From Thiotrichaceae bacterium (GTDB lineage Bacteria; Pseudomonadota; Gammaproteobacteria; Beggiatoales; Beggiatoaceae), in contig JAQTYU010000002.1 of NCBI GenBank assembly GCA_028688145.1, forward strand, positions 186,001-250,000: 64,000 bases of DNA. Reading direction: 5' to 3'. The notes beneath the pieces were generated by a model. That model was given only the letters and a program-made list of their open reading frames with translations. It was not told the DNA's origin and did no database searches. A program made the translations under genes and the position numbers. Shown one piece after another: positions 54,322-64,000 of this stretch. Each line of letters opens with the position of its first letter. Position 1 is the first letter of the stretch.

Positions 54322-54753
54322 TTAGTCCTCGATACTGCCGTTTGCAGCTTCAATTGCAGCGCGTGCACCTGCGGTGACCGCTAAACCACTTAATTTAACT
54401 GCTTTGGTAATTTTTCCCGACGCGATAACTTTAGCGCGGCGACAGTCTTGAGGTACGAGCTTAGCGGTTTTCAGTGCGAGCAAGTCGATGACATCAGCTT
54501 TCACTTTTTCCAACTCGTGCAAACGGATTTCAGCCGTTTGTGCAGTGATAGAGACGAAACCCACTTTAGGTAAACGTCTTTGTAAAGGCATTTGACCGCC
54601 TTCAAAACCTATTTTACGAAAGCCGCCTGAACGAGAGTGTTGCCCTTTGTGCCCAGTACCGCTGGTTTTACCTAAACCGCTACCAATACCACGACCAACA
54701 CGTCTAGCCGTTTTCTTAGAACCTTCTGCAGGTTTGAGTGTGTTCAGATGCAT
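54322..54753 (-). CDS. rplO: 50S ribosomal protein L15
   Basis: 143 residues. The N-terminus [14 protein letters not shown] and the Gly-rich RNA-binding arm [20 protein letters not shown], then [15 protein letters not shown]. Two bases after rpmD and directly abutting secY. Confidence 0.97.
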   Translation of the reverse strand: MHLNTLKPAEGSKKTARRVGRGIGSGLGKTSGTGHKGQHSRSGGFRKIGFEGGQMPLQRRLPKVGFVSITAQTAEIRLHELEKVKADVIDLLALKTAKLVPQDCRRAKVIASGKITKAVKLSGLAVTAGARAAIEAANGSIED

Positions 54754-54755
54754 CG

Positions 54756-54941
54756 TTAGGCACTCTCTTCGATTTTTAACAGATAAGCCACTTTGTTAAT
54801 CATGCCACGGGTTGCAGGAGTATCTTCAACGGTGACAGAGTGGTTCAAATGACGTAAACCTAAACCTTTCAAGCAAGCTCTGTGGTTAGGTAAGCGTCCA
54901 AAGCCGCTGCGAATTTGGGTGAGTTTGACAGTTTTTTTCAT
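54756..54941 (-). CDS. rpmD: 50S ribosomal protein L30
   Basis: 61 residues. [40 protein letters not shown] and [13 protein letters not shown] follow the bacterial L30 pattern. Five bases after rpsE. Confidence 0.96.
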   Translation of the reverse strand: MKKTVKLTQIRSGFGRLPNHRACLKGLGLRHLNHSVTVEDTPATRGMINKVAYLLKIEESA

Positions 54942-54946
54942 CGCGC

Positions 54947-55456
54947 TTATCCCAGAATTTCTTCAACAGTCTTGCCACGTTTGCTAGCAATGGATTGTGG
55001 GCTATTAGAATCCAACAATCCTTTGAAAGTCGCACGAATCACGTTCATTGGGTTAGAAGATCCGAAACTCTTAGCGAGTACGTCATGCACTCCTAACACA
55101 TCAAACACCGCACGCATTGCACCGCCTGCAATCACCCCAGTCCCTTCAGATGCGGGCTGCATGTAAACCATCGCAGCACCGTGAGAAGCTTTCACAGGAT
55201 GTTGTAAAGTGGCACCATTAAGGTGAACTTTTTGGATGTTTTTGCGCGCATTGTCCATAGCTTTTTGAATTGCCACGGGCACTTCACGGGCTTTGCCATA
55301 ACCAAAGCCAATGCGACCTTTTCCATCGCCAACTACGGTGAGCGCGGTAAAGCTGAAAATACGCCCGCCTTTCACCACTTTAGCTACGCGATTCACTGCG
55401 ACCAATTTCTCAAGCAGTTCATCGCTTTTTGTCGTTTGTACGTCGTAATTTGCCAT
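54947..55456 (-). CDS. rpsE: 30S ribosomal protein S5
   Basis: 169 residues. The N-terminal double-stranded-RNA-binding-like domain has [20 protein letters not shown] and [14 protein letters not shown]; the C-terminal domain has [20 protein letters not shown] and [14 protein letters not shown]5 helps decoding accuracy. It lies 11 bp after rplR. Confidence 0.98.
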   Translation of the reverse strand: MANYDVQTTKSDELLEKLVAVNRVAKVVKGGRIFSFTALTVVGDGKGRIGFGYGKAREVPVAIQKAMDNARKNIQKVHLNGATLQHPVKASHGAAMVYMQPASEGTGVIAGGAMRAVFDVLGVHDVLAKSFGSSNPMNVIRATFKGLLDSNSPQSIASKRGKTVEEILG

Positions 55457-55467
55457 TATTCGCTACC

Positions 55468-55824
55468 TTAGAATTGCAGACCATTTTCACGGGCTGCATC
55501 TGCTAATGCTTTGACTCTGCCGTGATACTTAAACCCAGAGCGATCAAAGGCAACACTGGAAACTCCAGCGGCTTTCGCACGTTCTGCAATGGTTTTACCA
55601 ATAATTGCCGCAGCGTCGATATTGCCACCGTAGTTGCCCAAGTCTCTGAAGACTTTGTCTAAAGTAGAAGCACTGGCTAATACGACAGAACCATTGGGGG
55701 CAATTACTTGTGCATAAATATGGCGTGGCGTTTTATGTACACATAATCTGTGCACGCCCAAGACTTTGATCTGAGCGCGTGTACGACGTGCACGGCGCAA
55801 TCTGACTTCTTTCTTCTTGTCCAT
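55468..55824 (-). CDS. rplR: 50S ribosomal protein L18
   Basis: 118 residues. [20 protein letters not shown] is the basic arm that binds 5S r[23 protein letters not shown] and [20 protein letters not shown] are family motifs. Eight bases after rplF. Confidence 0.97.
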   Translation of the reverse strand: MDKKKEVRLRRARRTRAQIKVLGVHRLCVHKTPRHIYAQVIAPNGSVVLASASTLDKVFRDLGNYGGNIDAAAIIGKTIAERAKAAGVSSVAFDRSGFKYHGRVKALADAARENGLQF

Positions 55825-55832
55825 GCTAATCC

Positions 55833-56366
55833 CTATTTCTTCTTCGTTTCTTTGAGGATAATCACTTCATCCGAATAACGTACGCCTTTGCCTTTATAAG
55901 GTTCAGGTGGACGAAAGGCACGAATCTTGGCGGCAACTTGCCCGACCAATTGCTTATCAGTACCTTTGACGAGAAGTTCGGTTTGGGTAGGCGCTTCAAT
56001 GGTAATGCCTTCAGGAATAGGGAAGTTCACAGGATGTGAGAACCCTAAAACTAAATTCAAATTGCTGCCTTGTACTTGTGCACGATAACCCACACCGACG
56101 AGGTTTAACTTTCTTTCAAACCCTTGGGTTAAGCCATGAACAATATTATTTAATAATGCACGGGTCGTTCCTGCTAATGCATTTGCAGAAATCGAGGTAT
56201 TACGGGGTGCAAAAGTCAACACGTTGTCTGTCAAAGTCACTTCGACATCAGCGTGCACGTTGAGTTCAACCGCACCTTTGTTAGTCTTTACTTTGACTAA
56301 CTGTTCTTGAATATTAACTTCGGTACCTTTAGGTAACGCAATCGGATTCTTAGCAATTCTTGACAT
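55833..56366 (-). CDS. rplF: 50S ribosomal protein L6
   Basis: 177 residues with two related domains. [19 protein letters not shown] opens the first; the second has the 23S contact [19 protein letters not shown] near the C-terminus. Twelve bases after rpsH. Confidence 0.98.
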   Translation of the reverse strand: MSRIAKNPIALPKGTEVNIQEQLVKVKTNKGAVELNVHADVEVTLTDNVLTFAPRNTSISANALAGTTRALLNNIVHGLTQGFERKLNLVGVGYRAQVQGSNLNLVLGFSHPVNFPIPEGITIEAPTQTELLVKGTDKQLVGQVAAKIRAFRPPEPYKGKGVRYSDEVIILKETKKK

Positions 56367-56378
56367 CGCGCACCTGCC

Positions 56379-56771
56379 TTATGCCACGACACAGAGAACT
56401 TCACCGCCGTGACCTGCAGCGCGTGCAGCCCGATCAGTCATGAGTCCTTTGGAAGTGGAAATGATAGCAATCCCTAAACCACCTAATACTTTAGGTAATT
56501 CATCTGTCGGCTTGTAAATACGCAAACCTGGCTTGCTAACCCGTTTTACTTGAGAAATTACGGGCTTGCCTTGATAGTATTTCAAAGTGACGGTTAAAGT
56601 CGCTTTAACATCGCTCGTAACACTGTAATCTGCAATGTAACCTTCAGCTTTCAACAACTCTGCAATCGCTTTTTTAAGCGTAGAGGCGGGCATGGTTACT
56701 TGTTGCTTACGTGCAGATTGTCCGTTACGAATACGCGTTAACATATCGGCAATTGGATCGGTCATACTCAT
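56379..56771 (-). CDS. rpsH: 30S ribosomal protein S8
   Basis: 130 residues. [20 protein letters not shown] at the start and [20 protein letters not shown] near the end, the S8 signature. In E. coli S8 binds its own mRNA in the spc operon near rplE; whether such a site exists here was not examined in detail. Confidence 0.98.
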   Translation of the reverse strand: MSMTDPIADMLTRIRNGQSARKQQVTMPASTLKKAIAELLKAEGYIADYSVTSDVKATLTVTLKYYQGKPVISQVKRVSKPGLRIYKPTDELPKVLGGLGIAIISTSKGLMTDRAARAAGHGGEVLCVVA

Positions 56772-56783
56772 TCTAAATCCTCC

Positions 56784-57089
56784 TTACCAACTTGCCTTGA
56801 CTAAACCGGGAATGAAACCTTGCATCGCAGCTTCACGCAGCTTGTTACGAGCTAAGCCAAATTTACGGTAAAAGCCGTGTGGACGACCCGTAATGCGGCA
56901 ACGGTTGCGCTTACGGCAGGGGCTGGAATCACGTGGCAATGCTTGAAATGCGTTACGCGCAGCATCACGTTCTTCGTCGCTCAGTTTTAAATTGCTCATC
57001 GCTTCTTTAAGCGCGGCACGTTTCACTGCGTACTTTGCCACAGTTTGCGCACGCTTCAATTCGCGGTTGATCATACATAATTTTGCCAT
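56784..57089 (-). CDS. rpsN: 30S ribosomal protein S14
   Basis: 101 residues, the long zinc-free form: the region that holds two CxxC pairs in the short form reads [20 protein letters not shown] with too few cysteines for zinc. [20 protein letters not shown] and the final KASW are conserved. Confidence 0.97.
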   Translation of the reverse strand: MAKLCMINRELKRAQTVAKYAVKRAALKEAMSNLKLSDEERDAARNAFQALPRDSSPCRKRNRCRITGRPHGFYRKFGLARNKLREAAMQGFIPGLVKASW

Positions 57090-57101
57090 GACAATCTCAC
57101 A

Positions 57102-57641
57102 CTAGGTTCTTAATGGGAAGCTGAACGCCGTCAATAAGGCACGACCTTCTTCATCGGTGCAGGGACTTGTGGTAATCACGATATTCATCCCACGAATCGC
57201 ATCGATTTTGTCGTAGTCGATTTCGGGGAAAATGATTTGTTCGCGAACACCCAAGCTATAATTCCCGCGTCCATCAAAAGCTTTAGCACTGAACCCACGG
57301 AAGTCACGGATACGAGGAATTGCGATGCTGACTAAGCGATCGAAAAACTCGTACATACGGTCACGGCGCAACGTCACTTTACAACCAATTGGCCAGCCTT
57401 CACGAATTTTGAAGCCTGCAATCGAGTTACGTGCTACGGTCACGACAGGTTTTTGACCTGCAATCGCCGTCATGTCTGCTACCGCTTTTTCAATAATTTT
57501 CTTGTCGCCAACGGCTTCGCCCAACCCCATATTCAGGGTGATTTTTTCAATCTTGGGCACTTGCATAACGCTGGAATAGCCGAATTGTTTCATCAATTGC
57601 GGCACAATCGTGGTTTGGTAATACTCTTGCAATCTCGCCAT
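57102..57641 (-). CDS. rplE: 50S ribosomal protein L5
   Basis: 179 residues from the ATG ending at 57641 ([20 protein letters not shown]), which has GAGGG upstream; a longer frame would overlap rplX by 29 bp and adds residues not found in L5. Conserved: [34 protein letters not shown] and [17 protein letters not shown]5 binds 5S rRNA. One base separates the start from the rplX stop codon. Confidence 0.97.
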   Translation of the reverse strand: MARLQEYYQTTIVPQLMKQFGYSSVMQVPKIEKITLNMGLGEAVGDKKIIEKAVADMTAIAGQKPVVTVARNSIAGFKIREGWPIGCKVTLRRDRMYEFFDRLVSIAIPRIRDFRGFSAKAFDGRGNYSLGVREQIIFPEIDYDKIDAIRGMNIVITTSPCTDEEGRALLTAFSFPLRT

Positions 57642-57642
57642 G

Positions 57643-57966
57643 TTACCCTCTGTCTTCGATAACTTCGCCATTGGACTTGAAATAACGTACTTTCGTACCG
57701 TCTTCCAAGAACTTAAACCCTACCTTTTCACCCTTGTCGGTGCTAGGGTTAATCAAGGCTATGTTAGAAATCTGCAGAGGCATTTCCTTATCCACGATGC
57801 CCGATTGTGAGCCGTGCATAGGATTGCCTCGGGTATGGCGTTTTACTAAGTTAATGTTCTCAACCACAACGCGATCTTCGCCGTGAAGACGGACGACTTT
57901 ACCGCGCTTGCCTTTATCTTTACCAGCGATGATCGTTACTTCATCGCCCTTTTTAATTCTACGCAT
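57643..57966 (-). CDS. rplX: 50S ribosomal protein L24
   Basis: 107 residues. The KOW motif [20 protein letters not shown] and [21 protein letters not shown]24 starts large-subunit assembly. 26 bp after rplN. Confidence 0.97.
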   Translation of the reverse strand: MRRIKKGDEVTIIAGKDKGKRGKVVRLHGEDRVVVENINLVKRHTRGNPMHGSQSGIVDKEMPLQISNIALINPSTDKGEKVGFKFLEDGTKVRYFKSNGEVIEDRG

Positions 57967-57992
57967 GGTCTTTTTAACCCAGATTAAAGCTT

Positions 57993-58361
57993 TTAGAGCA
58001 CTTCGGGAGCGAGAGAGATGATGCGCATAAAGCGTTCACTTCTCAACTCGCGGGTCACAGGCCCGAAAATGCGTGTCCCGATAGGTTGTTGCTGGTTATT
58101 AAGTAATACCGCTGCATTGCCATCAAAACGTACTAAAGAACCATCGGTACGTCTTACCCCATGACGGGTTCTGACCACAACTGCGCTATACACTTCACCT
58201 TTTTTCACCTTGCCGCGAGGAATTGCTTCCTTAACGCTGACCTTGATGATGTCACCAATGCCAGCGTAACGGCGATGCGATCCACCCAACACTTTGATAC
58301 ACATCAGGCGACGTGCACCACTGTTATCGGCGGCATCCAGCATCGTTTGCATCTGTATCAT
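57993..58361 (-). CDS. rplN: 50S ribosomal protein L14
   Basis: 122 residues. [20 protein letters not shown], the [20 protein letters not shown] segment and [20 protein letters not shown] are diagnostic. First gene of the spc operon. The 101-bp gap upstream, unusually large for this cluster, could hold the spc promoter; its sequence is AT-rich. Confidence 0.98.
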   Translation of the reverse strand: MIQMQTMLDAADNSGARRLMCIKVLGGSHRRYAGIGDIIKVSVKEAIPRGKVKKGEVYSAVVVRTRHGVRRTDGSLVRFDGNAAVLLNNQQQPIGTRIFGPVTRELRSERFMRIISLAPEVL

Positions 58362-58462
58362 TTGTTCTTACTCCAAATGTTGACTGTTACCGACCGCAAA
58401 AAAGGCGAATGATAACACATCAATTCTACTAATGAAAACCATTTAGCACACTTTCAGGTGTG

Positions 58463-58735
58463 TTATTTAGCTGCATGTTCTACAATTTTGACCAATTGCC
58501 ATGCTTTAGTTTTTGCTAAAGGGCGGCATTGCTCAATCATCACTACATCGCCTTCTTGACAGCTATTGCTTTCATCGTGTGCGTGGAGTTTGGTAGAACG
58601 CTTGATATATTTGCCATATTTAGGATGTTTAACCACACGTTCTACTAAAACGGTGATGGTTTTTTCCATCTTATTGCTGGTTACGCGACCGGTGAGGGTG
58701 CGGATAACCTTAGTTTCGGTGCTTTGTTCGCTCAT
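58463..58735 (-). CDS. rpsQ: 30S ribosomal protein S17
   Basis: 90 residues. [20 protein letters not shown], then [19 protein letters not shown], an OB-fold protein of the small subunit. Overlaps rpmC by four bases (ATGA). Last gene of the S10 operon. Confidence 0.97.
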   Translation of the reverse strand: MSEQSTETKVIRTLTGRVTSNKMEKTITVLVERVVKHPKYGKYIKRSTKLHAHDESNSCQEGDVVMIEQCRPLAKTKAWQLVKIVEHAAK

Positions 58736-58926
58736 GCGGCTCTACCTTTTTCTGTGAGGACAGTCTTCACACGCGCAATATTGCGTCTTACCACTTTGAT
58801 TTGGGTATGACGATTTAATTGCCCACTGGCTTTCTGCATCCGCAGGGTAAACTGTTCACGCAATAAGCTAAGCAATTCTTTTTGCAAATCTGCTACGCTT
58901 TTTTCTTTAAGTTCACGTGCTTTCAT
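58732..58926 (-). CDS. rpmC: 50S ribosomal protein L29
   Basis: 64 residues, two helices: [20 protein letters not shown] and [21 protein letters not shown]29 sits at the tunnel exit beside L23. Its ATG overlaps the rplP stop (TAATG). Confidence 0.96.
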   Translation of the reverse strand: MKARELKEKSVADLQKELLSLLREQFTLRMQKASGQLNRHTQIKVVRRNIARVKTVLTEKGRAA

Positions 58927-59339
58927 TACATCACCGTCCGACAGACAAACGTAGTTTTAACAGAGAGCTTTGCAGAGGCTAAACGGAAAGCTTCGCGTGC
59001 AACTTCTTCAGAGACCCCTTGAATTTCATACAGGACTTTGCCTGGTTGAATCAAAGCGACCCAGTATTCTACGTTCCCTTTCCCCTTACCCATACGAACT
59101 TCTAAAGGCTTTTTGGTAATAGGTTTGTCAGGGAAAATCCGAATCCAAATCTTACCACCGCGTTTGATATAACGGCTAATGGTACGACGTGCTGCTTCGA
59201 TTTGACGCGCGGTAATCCGTCCGCGTCCAATTGCTTTAAGACCAAATTCCCCGAAACTGACGCTGCTTCCACGCGTAGCCAAGCCACGGTTTCTGCCTTT
59301 CATCTGCTTTCTGAATTTGGTGCGCTTAGGTTGTAACAT
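58926..59339 (-). CDS. rplP: 50S ribosomal protein L16
   Basis: 137 residues. [20 protein letters not shown] and [20 protein letters not shown], with [21 protein letters not shown]16 organises the A-site region. The Arg targeted by the YcfD oxygenase in E. coli L16 lies in the equivalent region but its modification cannot be judged here. Confidence 0.98.
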   Translation of the reverse strand: MLQPKRTKFRKQMKGRNRGLATRGSSVSFGEFGLKAIGRGRITARQIEAARRTISRYIKRGGKIWIRIFPDKPITKKPLEVRMGKGKGNVEYWVALIQPGKVLYEIQGVSEEVAREAFRLASAKLSVKTTFVCRTVM

Positions 59340-59345
59340 GACGAC

Positions 59346-60014
59346 TTATCCTTTCGCTTTTTCGGCGACGGGTTCGGCAGTCTGTTTACCGATGATTTCG
59401 CCTTTAAAAATCCAGACCTTGATTCCAATCACGCCATAAGTGGTATGGGCTTCAGCGGTGCCGTAATCAATATCAGCACGTAAAGTATGCAAAGGCACGC
59501 GCCCTTCACGATACCATTCCATACGCGCAATTTCTGCACCGTTCAAACGTCCGCTGACGTTGATACGAATCCCTTGTGCGCCTAAACGCATAGCATTGCC
59601 CACAGCACGCTTCATTGCACGGCGGAACATAATCCGACGTTCTAATTGTTGCGCAATACTGATTGCAACTAAGGTTGAGTCTAATTCAGGTTTACGAATT
59701 TCTTCGACGCTGATATGAACGGGAACACCCATCATTTCAGAAACTTGCTTACGCAAGCTATCGATATCTTCACCTTTTTTCCCAATCACAATCCCAGGAC
59801 GCGCGGTGTGGATAATAATCCGTGCATTGCGTGCAGGACGTTCAATCCGTACTTCGCTGACAGAGGCCTGAGCCAATTTCTTTTGAATAAATTGGCGAAC
59901 CTTCAGGTCGGTGTTCAGATAATCTGCAAAGTCTTTACTGCTGGCATACCACTTAGAAGACCAATCTTTAATGATCCCTAAGCGAAATCCCGTAGGATGT
60001 ACTTTTTGACCCAT
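59346..60014 (-). CDS. rpsC: 30S ribosomal protein S3
   Basis: 222 residues. [20 protein letters not shown] at the start; the KH domain has [20 protein letters not shown]; the C-terminal domain has [20 protein letters not shown] and [21 protein letters not shown]3 forms the mRNA entry with S4 and S5. Slightly shorter at the end than E. coli S3. Confidence 0.98.
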   Translation of the reverse strand: MGQKVHPTGFRLGIIKDWSSKWYASSKDFADYLNTDLKVRQFIQKKLAQASVSEVRIERPARNARIIIHTARPGIVIGKKGEDIDSLRKQVSEMMGVPVHISVEEIRKPELDSTLVAISIAQQLERRIMFRRAMKRAVGNAMRLGAQGIRINVSGRLNGAEIARMEWYREGRVPLHTLRADIDYGTAEAHTTYGVIGIKVWIFKGEIIGKQTAEPVAEKAKG

Positions 60015-60025
60015 AATATTATCTC

Positions 60026-60358
60026 TTAACGATCCGCAACCGTCACGGTAACGTGACTGGTACGTTTGCTAATTCGGTTACCGCGACCCTTGGCTCGGGC
60101 GTGCATACGTTTCATAGTAGGGCCTTCATCTACACAGATGGCTGAAACGCGCAACTCGTCGATATCGGCACCTTCATTGTGTTCAGCGTTAGCAATTGCA
60201 GCTTCCAACGTTTTCTTAACGATAACGGCTGCTTTCTTGGTGCTGAAGTTTAAAATATTGAGGGCTTTCTCTACGGGCAACCCACGAACCAAATCCGCTA
60301 CTAAACGGCATTTTTGCGCAGAAATATGCGCGTATCTATACTTGCTATAGGCTTCCAT
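60026..60358 (-). CDS. rplV: 50S ribosomal protein L22
   Basis: 110 residues from the ATG ending at 60358 ([17 protein letters not shown]), preceded by AGGGTGA; a GTG one codon earlier is also open. The tunnel loop region [20 protein letters not shown] is conserved. Confidence 0.97.
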   Translation of the reverse strand: MEAYSKYRYAHISAQKCRLVADLVRGLPVEKALNILNFSTKKAAVIVKKTLEAAIANAEHNEGADIDELRVSAICVDEGPTMKRMHARAKGRGNRISKRTSHVTVTVADR

Positions 60359-60367
60359 CACATCACC

Positions 60368-60646
60368 CTAACGCTTGGATTTCTTGTCTGCTGCCGCATG
60401 TCCGCGATAGGTGCGGGTAAGCGCAAACTCGCCGAGTTTATGACCCACCATATTTTCACTGACAAATACGGGGATGTGTAGCTTACCGTTGTGCACAGCA
60501 ATAGTCATACCCACCATATCAGGAATTACCATCGAGCGACGCGACCATGTTTTAATGGGGCGTTTATTGCTGCTAGCTTGTGCGGCATCCACTTTTTTCA
60601 ATAAATGGAGGTCGACAAAAGGTCCTTTTTTAATTGAACGTGGCAC
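60368..60646 (-). CDS. rpsS: 30S ribosomal protein S19
   Basis: 92 residues. [20 protein letters not shown], then [20 protein letters not shown] and [20 protein letters not shown]. Six bases before rplV, 22 after rplB. Confidence 0.98.
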   Translation of the reverse strand: MPRSIKKGPFVDLHLLKKVDAAQASSNKRPIKTWSRRSMVIPDMVGMTIAVHNGKLHIPVFVSENMVGHKLGEFALTRTYRGHAAADKKSKR

Positions 60647-60668
60647 GGTTAAGTCTCTTTAGTCTCTG

Positions 60669-61490
60669 TTACTTACGACGATGCACAATCATACGATCTG
60701 TGCGTTTATTATGCCGGGTCTTAGCGCCCTTAGTGGGGAAACCCCAAGGTGTCACTGGATGACGACCTGCAGTAGTTTTCCCTTCACCCCCACCATGTGG
60801 GTGGTCTACGGGGTTCATTACCACACCGCGAACGGTAGGACGAACGCCACGCCATCTGCTTGCACCTGCCTTGCCAAGCGAGATGAGATTATGTTCAGAG
60901 TTACCAACTTCGCCAATACATGCACGGCAGTCAACTAACACTTTGCGCATTTCGCCAGAACGCAAACGTAAGGTTGCATGAGCACCTTCGCGTGCGACTA
61001 ACTGAGCTGAGCCGCCAGCACTACGTGCTAACTGCGCACCCTTACCGGGTCTCAATTCGATACAGTGTACGGTGCTCCCCATGGGAACATTCCGTAGTGG
61101 CATACAGTTACCGGGCTTAATCGGCGCATGTACCCCAGACATGATAGGAGAACCAACGCTAATCCCGCGAGGTGCGATGATATAACGGCGTTCGCCATCT
61201 GCATATAACAACAATGCAATATTTGCAGTGCGGTTAGGATCGTACTCAATACGCTCCACTTTTGCAGGGATACCATCTTTTGTACGTTTAAAGTCAATCA
61301 CGCGATAATGCTGTTTGTGTCCCCCACCAATATGGCGCACAGTGATGTGACCATTATTGTTGCGACCACCATGTCTAGATTGTTTTTCTAGTAAAGGTGC
61401 GTAGGGTTTACCTTTATGCAACTCATGCGTGCTGACTCTTACGACGAAGCGGCGACCTGCTGAAGTGGGTTTTGCTTTCACCAAAGCCAT
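60669..61490 (-). CDS. rplB: 50S ribosomal protein L2
   Basis: 273 residues. The C-terminal signature [20 protein letters not shown] includes the His near the peptidyl transferase centre. [20 protein letters not shown] and [20 protein letters not shown] are also conserved. One of the most conserved proteins in the window. Confidence 0.98.
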   Translation of the reverse strand: MALVKAKPTSAGRRFVVRVSTHELHKGKPYAPLLEKQSRHGGRNNNGHITVRHIGGGHKQHYRVIDFKRTKDGIPAKVERIEYDPNRTANIALLLYADGERRYIIAPRGISVGSPIMSGVHAPIKPGNCMPLRNVPMGSTVHCIELRPGKGAQLARSAGGSAQLVAREGAHATLRLRSGEMRKVLVDCRACIGEVGNSEHNLISLGKAGASRWRGVRPTVRGVVMNPVDHPHGGGEGKTTAGRHPVTPWGFPTKGAKTRHNKRTDRMIVHRRK

Positions 61491-61518
61491 GATGCTGTCC
61501 TTCTACTTAAGAAACGGA

Positions 61519-61815
61519 TTACTCCGCTCCTGCAAAATTGATATCGTAACCTGCTTGTAAGCCCACGTAAGCTTTTTTCCAATCAGAACGTTTCCCACGG
61601 GTACGTCCGAAATTCTTACGTTTGCCTAATACATTCACGGTTTGTACGCTGTCGACTTTGACACTGAACAACAGCTCAACGGCTTGCTTAACTTCAAGCT
61701 TGGTAGCATTGGTTGCCACTTTGAATACAAACTGATTATTCTTTTCCGTTGTCCGCGAGGCCTTTTCAGACACATAAGGCGCAAGCAGAACTTGCATTAA
61801 ACGGGCTTGATTCAT
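61519..61815 (-). CDS. rplW: 50S ribosomal protein L23
   Basis: 98 residues. [20 protein letters not shown] and [20 protein letters not shown], with [17 protein letters not shown]. Docking site for trigger factor and SRP at the exit. Its start overlaps the rplD stop by four bases. Confidence 0.97.
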   Translation of the reverse strand: MNQARLMQVLLAPYVSEKASRTTEKNNQFVFKVATNATKLEVKQAVELLFSVKVDSVQTVNVLGKRKNFGRTRGKRSDWKKAYVGLQAGYDINFAGAE

Positions 61816-62438
61816 GCTAATCTTTCCTCAAGTTTCTTCAATGCAGCAACGGTGATCATCACTTTTTCGTACCCGACTAAAATCACGGGGTCTAAACTTT
61901 CCACGTTGCTTAAGCCGATCGTGTACACATTACGCGCCGCCAACCACAAATTATCTTCAATAAACTCATCACCAACTACAATTAACACGTCAGTTAAGTT
62001 TAAAGTTTTTAATTGTGCTAACAGTTCGCAAGTTTTTGGCGTAGGAACATCTAACTGCTCCACCACAATCAAACGTTCTGAACGGATCAACTCAGACACA
62101 ATTGAAGACAACGCAGCGCGATACATCTTCTTATTGATCTTTTGTGAGTGATCTTGTGGCACTGCCGCAAATGTCGTACCACCACCACGCCAAATCGGGC
62201 TACGAATAGAGCCTGCGCGAGCACGCCCCGTCCCTTTTTGCCGCCAAGGTTTGATCCCGCCGCCACGAACTTGGGCACGAGTCTTCTGAGCGCGCGTTCC
62301 TGCACGACCACCCGCCAAAAAGGCGGTGACGGCTTGGTGCACTAAGGGTTCATTAAATTCTCTGGCAAACACTGCATCCGAAACGCTTACCGCGCCTGGA
62401 TTGCTATTATTTGCCGTCGCTTGTAGATTCAATTCCAT
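61812..62438 (-). CDS. rplD: 50S ribosomal protein L4
   Basis: 208 residues. The tunnel loop reads [20 protein letters not shown] with [12 protein letters not shown]. In E. coli L4 represses the S10 operon through its leader; here rpsJ follows tuf with no leader, so that mechanism would need another site. Twelve bases after rplC. Confidence 0.97.
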   Translation of the reverse strand: MELNLQATANNSNPGAVSVSDAVFAREFNEPLVHQAVTAFLAGGRAGTRAQKTRAQVRGGGIKPWRQKGTGRARAGSIRSPIWRGGGTTFAAVPQDHSQKINKKMYRAALSSIVSELIRSERLIVVEQLDVPTPKTCELLAQLKTLNLTDVLIVVGDEFIEDNLWLAARNVYTIGLSNVESLDPVILVGYEKVMITVAALKKLEERLA

Positions 62439-62450
62439 GCTTGTTATCTC

Positions 62451-63095
62451 TTAGCGTTTTGCTTTCACAGCAGGAAGCACAATCACATCACCACCTGTGG
62501 CACCTGGAACTGCGCCTTTGATCAGTAAGAGGTGTCTGTCTGTATCAACGCGGACGACTTCGAGGCTTTGTACGCTACATTGTACGTTCCCCATGTGCCC
62601 TGCCATTTTCTTGTTCTTGAACACGCGACCAGGCGTTTGGTTTTGCCCAATAGAACCCGGTACGCGGTGTGAACGGGAGTTACCGTGCGTCGCATCTTGC
62701 GTTCTAAAGTTGTAACGTTTTACCGTCCCTGCAAAGCCACGACCTTTAGAAATGCCCGTGACATCAACTTTTTGACCAGCAGTGAACATATCAACAGTCA
62801 ATTCATTGCCTGTTTTTAAGTCCTTGCCTTCTTCTTCAACCAGACGGAATTCCCAAAAACCACGACCTGCTTCCACATTAGCTTTTGCCAAATGTCCTGC
62901 AGTGGGCTTATTGATACGGTGTGCAGCTTGCGTTCCGCAAGTGACTTGCACAGCACGATAACCGTCCGTTTCATCCGTTTTAACTTGCGTTACACGGTTT
63001 GGTGTTGCTTCAATTACAGTCACAGGAATGGAATGCCCGTCTTCCGTAAAGACCCGAGTCATACCACACTTCCGACCGACAATTCCCATTGCCAT
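62451..63095 (-). CDS. rplC: 50S ribosomal protein L3
   Basis: 214 residues. [20 protein letters not shown] at the start; [20 protein letters not shown] and [20 protein letters not shown] in the loop that reaches the peptidyl transferase centre, including the Gln that PrmB methylates in E. coli L3. 46 bp after rpsJ. Confidence 0.98.
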   Translation of the reverse strand: MAMGIVGRKCGMTRVFTEDGHSIPVTVIEATPNRVTQVKTDETDGYRAVQVTCGTQAAHRINKPTAGHLAKANVEAGRGFWEFRLVEEEGKDLKTGNELTVDMFTAGQKVDVTGISKGRGFAGTVKRYNFRTQDATHGNSRSHRVPGSIGQNQTPGRVFKNKKMAGHMGNVQCSVQSLEVVRVDTDRHLLLIKGAVPGATGGDVIVLPAVKAKR

Positions 63096-63141
63096 GTTTT
63101 TTATAACCTCATGGATTTCTATTAATAATTGTCAATGACAA

Positions 63142-63453
63142 TTAATTTAATTTGATCTGAACGTCAACGCCTGCTGCTAAATCCAGCTTCATTAAAGAAT
63201 CTACAGTCTTATCCGTAGGATCGATAATGTCTAACAAGCGTTTATGAGTGCGAATCTCATATTGATCCCGCGCATCTTTATTGACGTGGGGAGAGGTCAA
63301 CACCGTAAAACGTTCTTTCTTTGTAGGCAACGGAATTGGACCGCGTAATTGCGCCCCAGTACGTCGTGCAGTTTCTACAATTTCGCGAGCAGATTGATCG
63401 ATCAGACGATGATCAAATGCTTTTAAACGAATCCGTATACGTTGATTTGCCAT
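63142..63453 (-). CDS. rpsJ: 30S ribosomal protein S10
   Basis: 103 residues. [20 protein letters not shown] and [20 protein letters not shown] with the loop [16 protein letters not shown]10 also acts with NusB in antitermination. Its ATG overlaps the tuf stop codon (TAATG), and AAGGTG inside tuf serves as ribosome binding site. Confidence 0.98.
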   Translation of the reverse strand: MANQRIRIRLKAFDHRLIDQSAREIVETARRTGAQLRGPIPLPTKKERFTVLTSPHVNKDARDQYEIRTHKRLLDIIDPTDKTVDSLMKLDLAAGVDVQIKLN

Positions 63454-64000
63454 TATGCAATCACCTTAGCTACTACGCCTGCGCCAACGGTACGACCACC
63501 TTCACGAATTGCAAAGCGTAAGCCTTCATCCATTGCGATTGGGTTGATCAGTTTCACGGTGACTTTCACATTATCCCCAGGCACTACCATTTCAATGCCT
63601 TCAGGTAAGCTTACAGCACCCGTTACGTCGGTGGTGCGGAAATAAAATTGTGGACGGTAACCATCGAAGAATGGCGTGTGACGACCGCCTTCCTCTTTGC
63701 TTAACACATACACTTCAGCTTCGAAGTGGGTATGTGGGAGAATAGAACCCGGTTTAGCTAATACTTGACCCCGTTCCACGTCATCACGCTTAGTACCACG
63801 CAATAACACACCAACGTTGTCACCTGCTACACCTTCGTCTAACAACTTGCGGAACATTTCAACGCCCGTGCAAGTGGTTTTGACAGTATCACGAATCCCA
63901 ACGATTTCAACTTCTTCGCCGACTTTCACTTTGCCGCGTTCAATACGCCCCGTCACCACGGTACCACGACCGGAGATGGAGAATACATCTTCAATCGGCA
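63453..64000 (-). CDS. tuf: Elongation factor Tu, C-terminal part
   Basis: GTPase that delivers aminoacyl-tRNA to the ribosome. Only the last 180 or so residues are inside the window; the frame is open to the right edge ([20 protein letters not shown]), so the GTP-binding domain is cut off. Domain 2 has [20 protein letters not shown] and [20 protein letters not shown]; domain 3 has [20 protein letters not shown] and ends [21 protein letters not shown] shorter internal start near 63959 is not real. It lies immediately before rpsJ, as in many gammaproteobacteria. Confidence 0.97.
   Translation of the reverse strand, partial: PIEDVFSISGRGTVVTGRIERGKVKVGEEVEIVGIRDTVKTTCTGVEMFRKLLDEGVAGDNVGVLLRGTKRDDVERGQVLAKPGSILPHTHFEAEVYVLSKEEGGRHTPFFDGYRPQFYFRTTDVTGAVSLPEGIEMVVPGDNVKVTVKLINPIAMDEGLRFAIREGGRTVGAGVVAKVIA

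Noticed and set aside
63453-63959. Complete 168-residue gene at the window end
   Set aside because: The frame continues to the window edge with EF-Tu sequence; the apparent start is an internal Val/Met codon.

Overview
The window is a piece of a gammaproteobacterial chromosome of moderate, slightly AT-rich composition. The long S10-spc-alpha ribosomal cluster in gammaproteobacterial order, Rep helicase, RpoH, Acs, HemE, a UbiH-type hydroxylase, a DUF6524 protein and type II secretion genes all point there. The abundance of short palindromic intergenic repeats, large PAS-rich sensors and conflict-type TPR cassettes reminds me of filamentous sulfur oxidisers (Beggiatoaceae/Thiotrichales). That placement is an inference from memory, not a computed one.

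Layout. 1-7 kb: the C-terminal part of rep, then a leftward acyl-CoA block (acetoacetyl-CoA synthetase, YciA-like thioesterase, AhpD-like peroxidase, acetyl-CoA synthetase). 7-12 kb: an NTF2-like protein, a composite repeat region, a secreted alpha-carbonic anhydrase, a GT2 glycosyltransferase, a solitary dnaN and a GspM/PilO-like protein. 12-17 kb: IS5-like and ISAs1-like transposase wrecks, a 125-bp MITE with 21-bp perfect ends, rpoH under a perfect CIRCE operator, gspJ-gspK, and a thioredoxin. 17-24 kb: a leftward RND pump (adaptor and permease) followed by a quinone oxidoreductase and a PilP-like exported protein, then an SCP2 protein. 24.5-27.7 kb: a two-gene McrBC-like cassette (AAA+ GTPase/ATPase plus a DUF2357-like partner whose nuclease motif looks degraded). 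27.8-32.3 kb: an orphan STAS-MlaE permease, a two-gene conflict-type cassette (effector-associated-like small protein and TPR-PDZ protein), and a small Cys-containing protein. 32.5-36.4 kb: sulfate ABC transporter sbp-cysT-cysW-cysA. 36.8-48.3 kb: a ten-PAS protein with no output domain, ubi hydroxylase, hemE, a DUF6524 membrane protein and a 1430-residue hybrid histidine kinase. 48.3-49.9 kb: two overlapping GT2 glycosyltransferases. 50-64 kb: the ribosomal superoperon from tuf (cut by the window end) to rplQ, including rpmJ, closed by a canonical terminator.

The points most worth a second look are the CIRCE element at rpoH, which would put the heat-shock sigma factor under HrcA; the McrBC-like pair with a pseudonuclease-like partner; the small-protein/TPR-PDZ cassette; the output-less ten-PAS protein; and at least four families of intergenic palindromic repeats, some chimeric with each other. 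No tRNA, rRNA or CRISPR array was seen. All homology statements are from recognition of sequence patterns; no database search was run.
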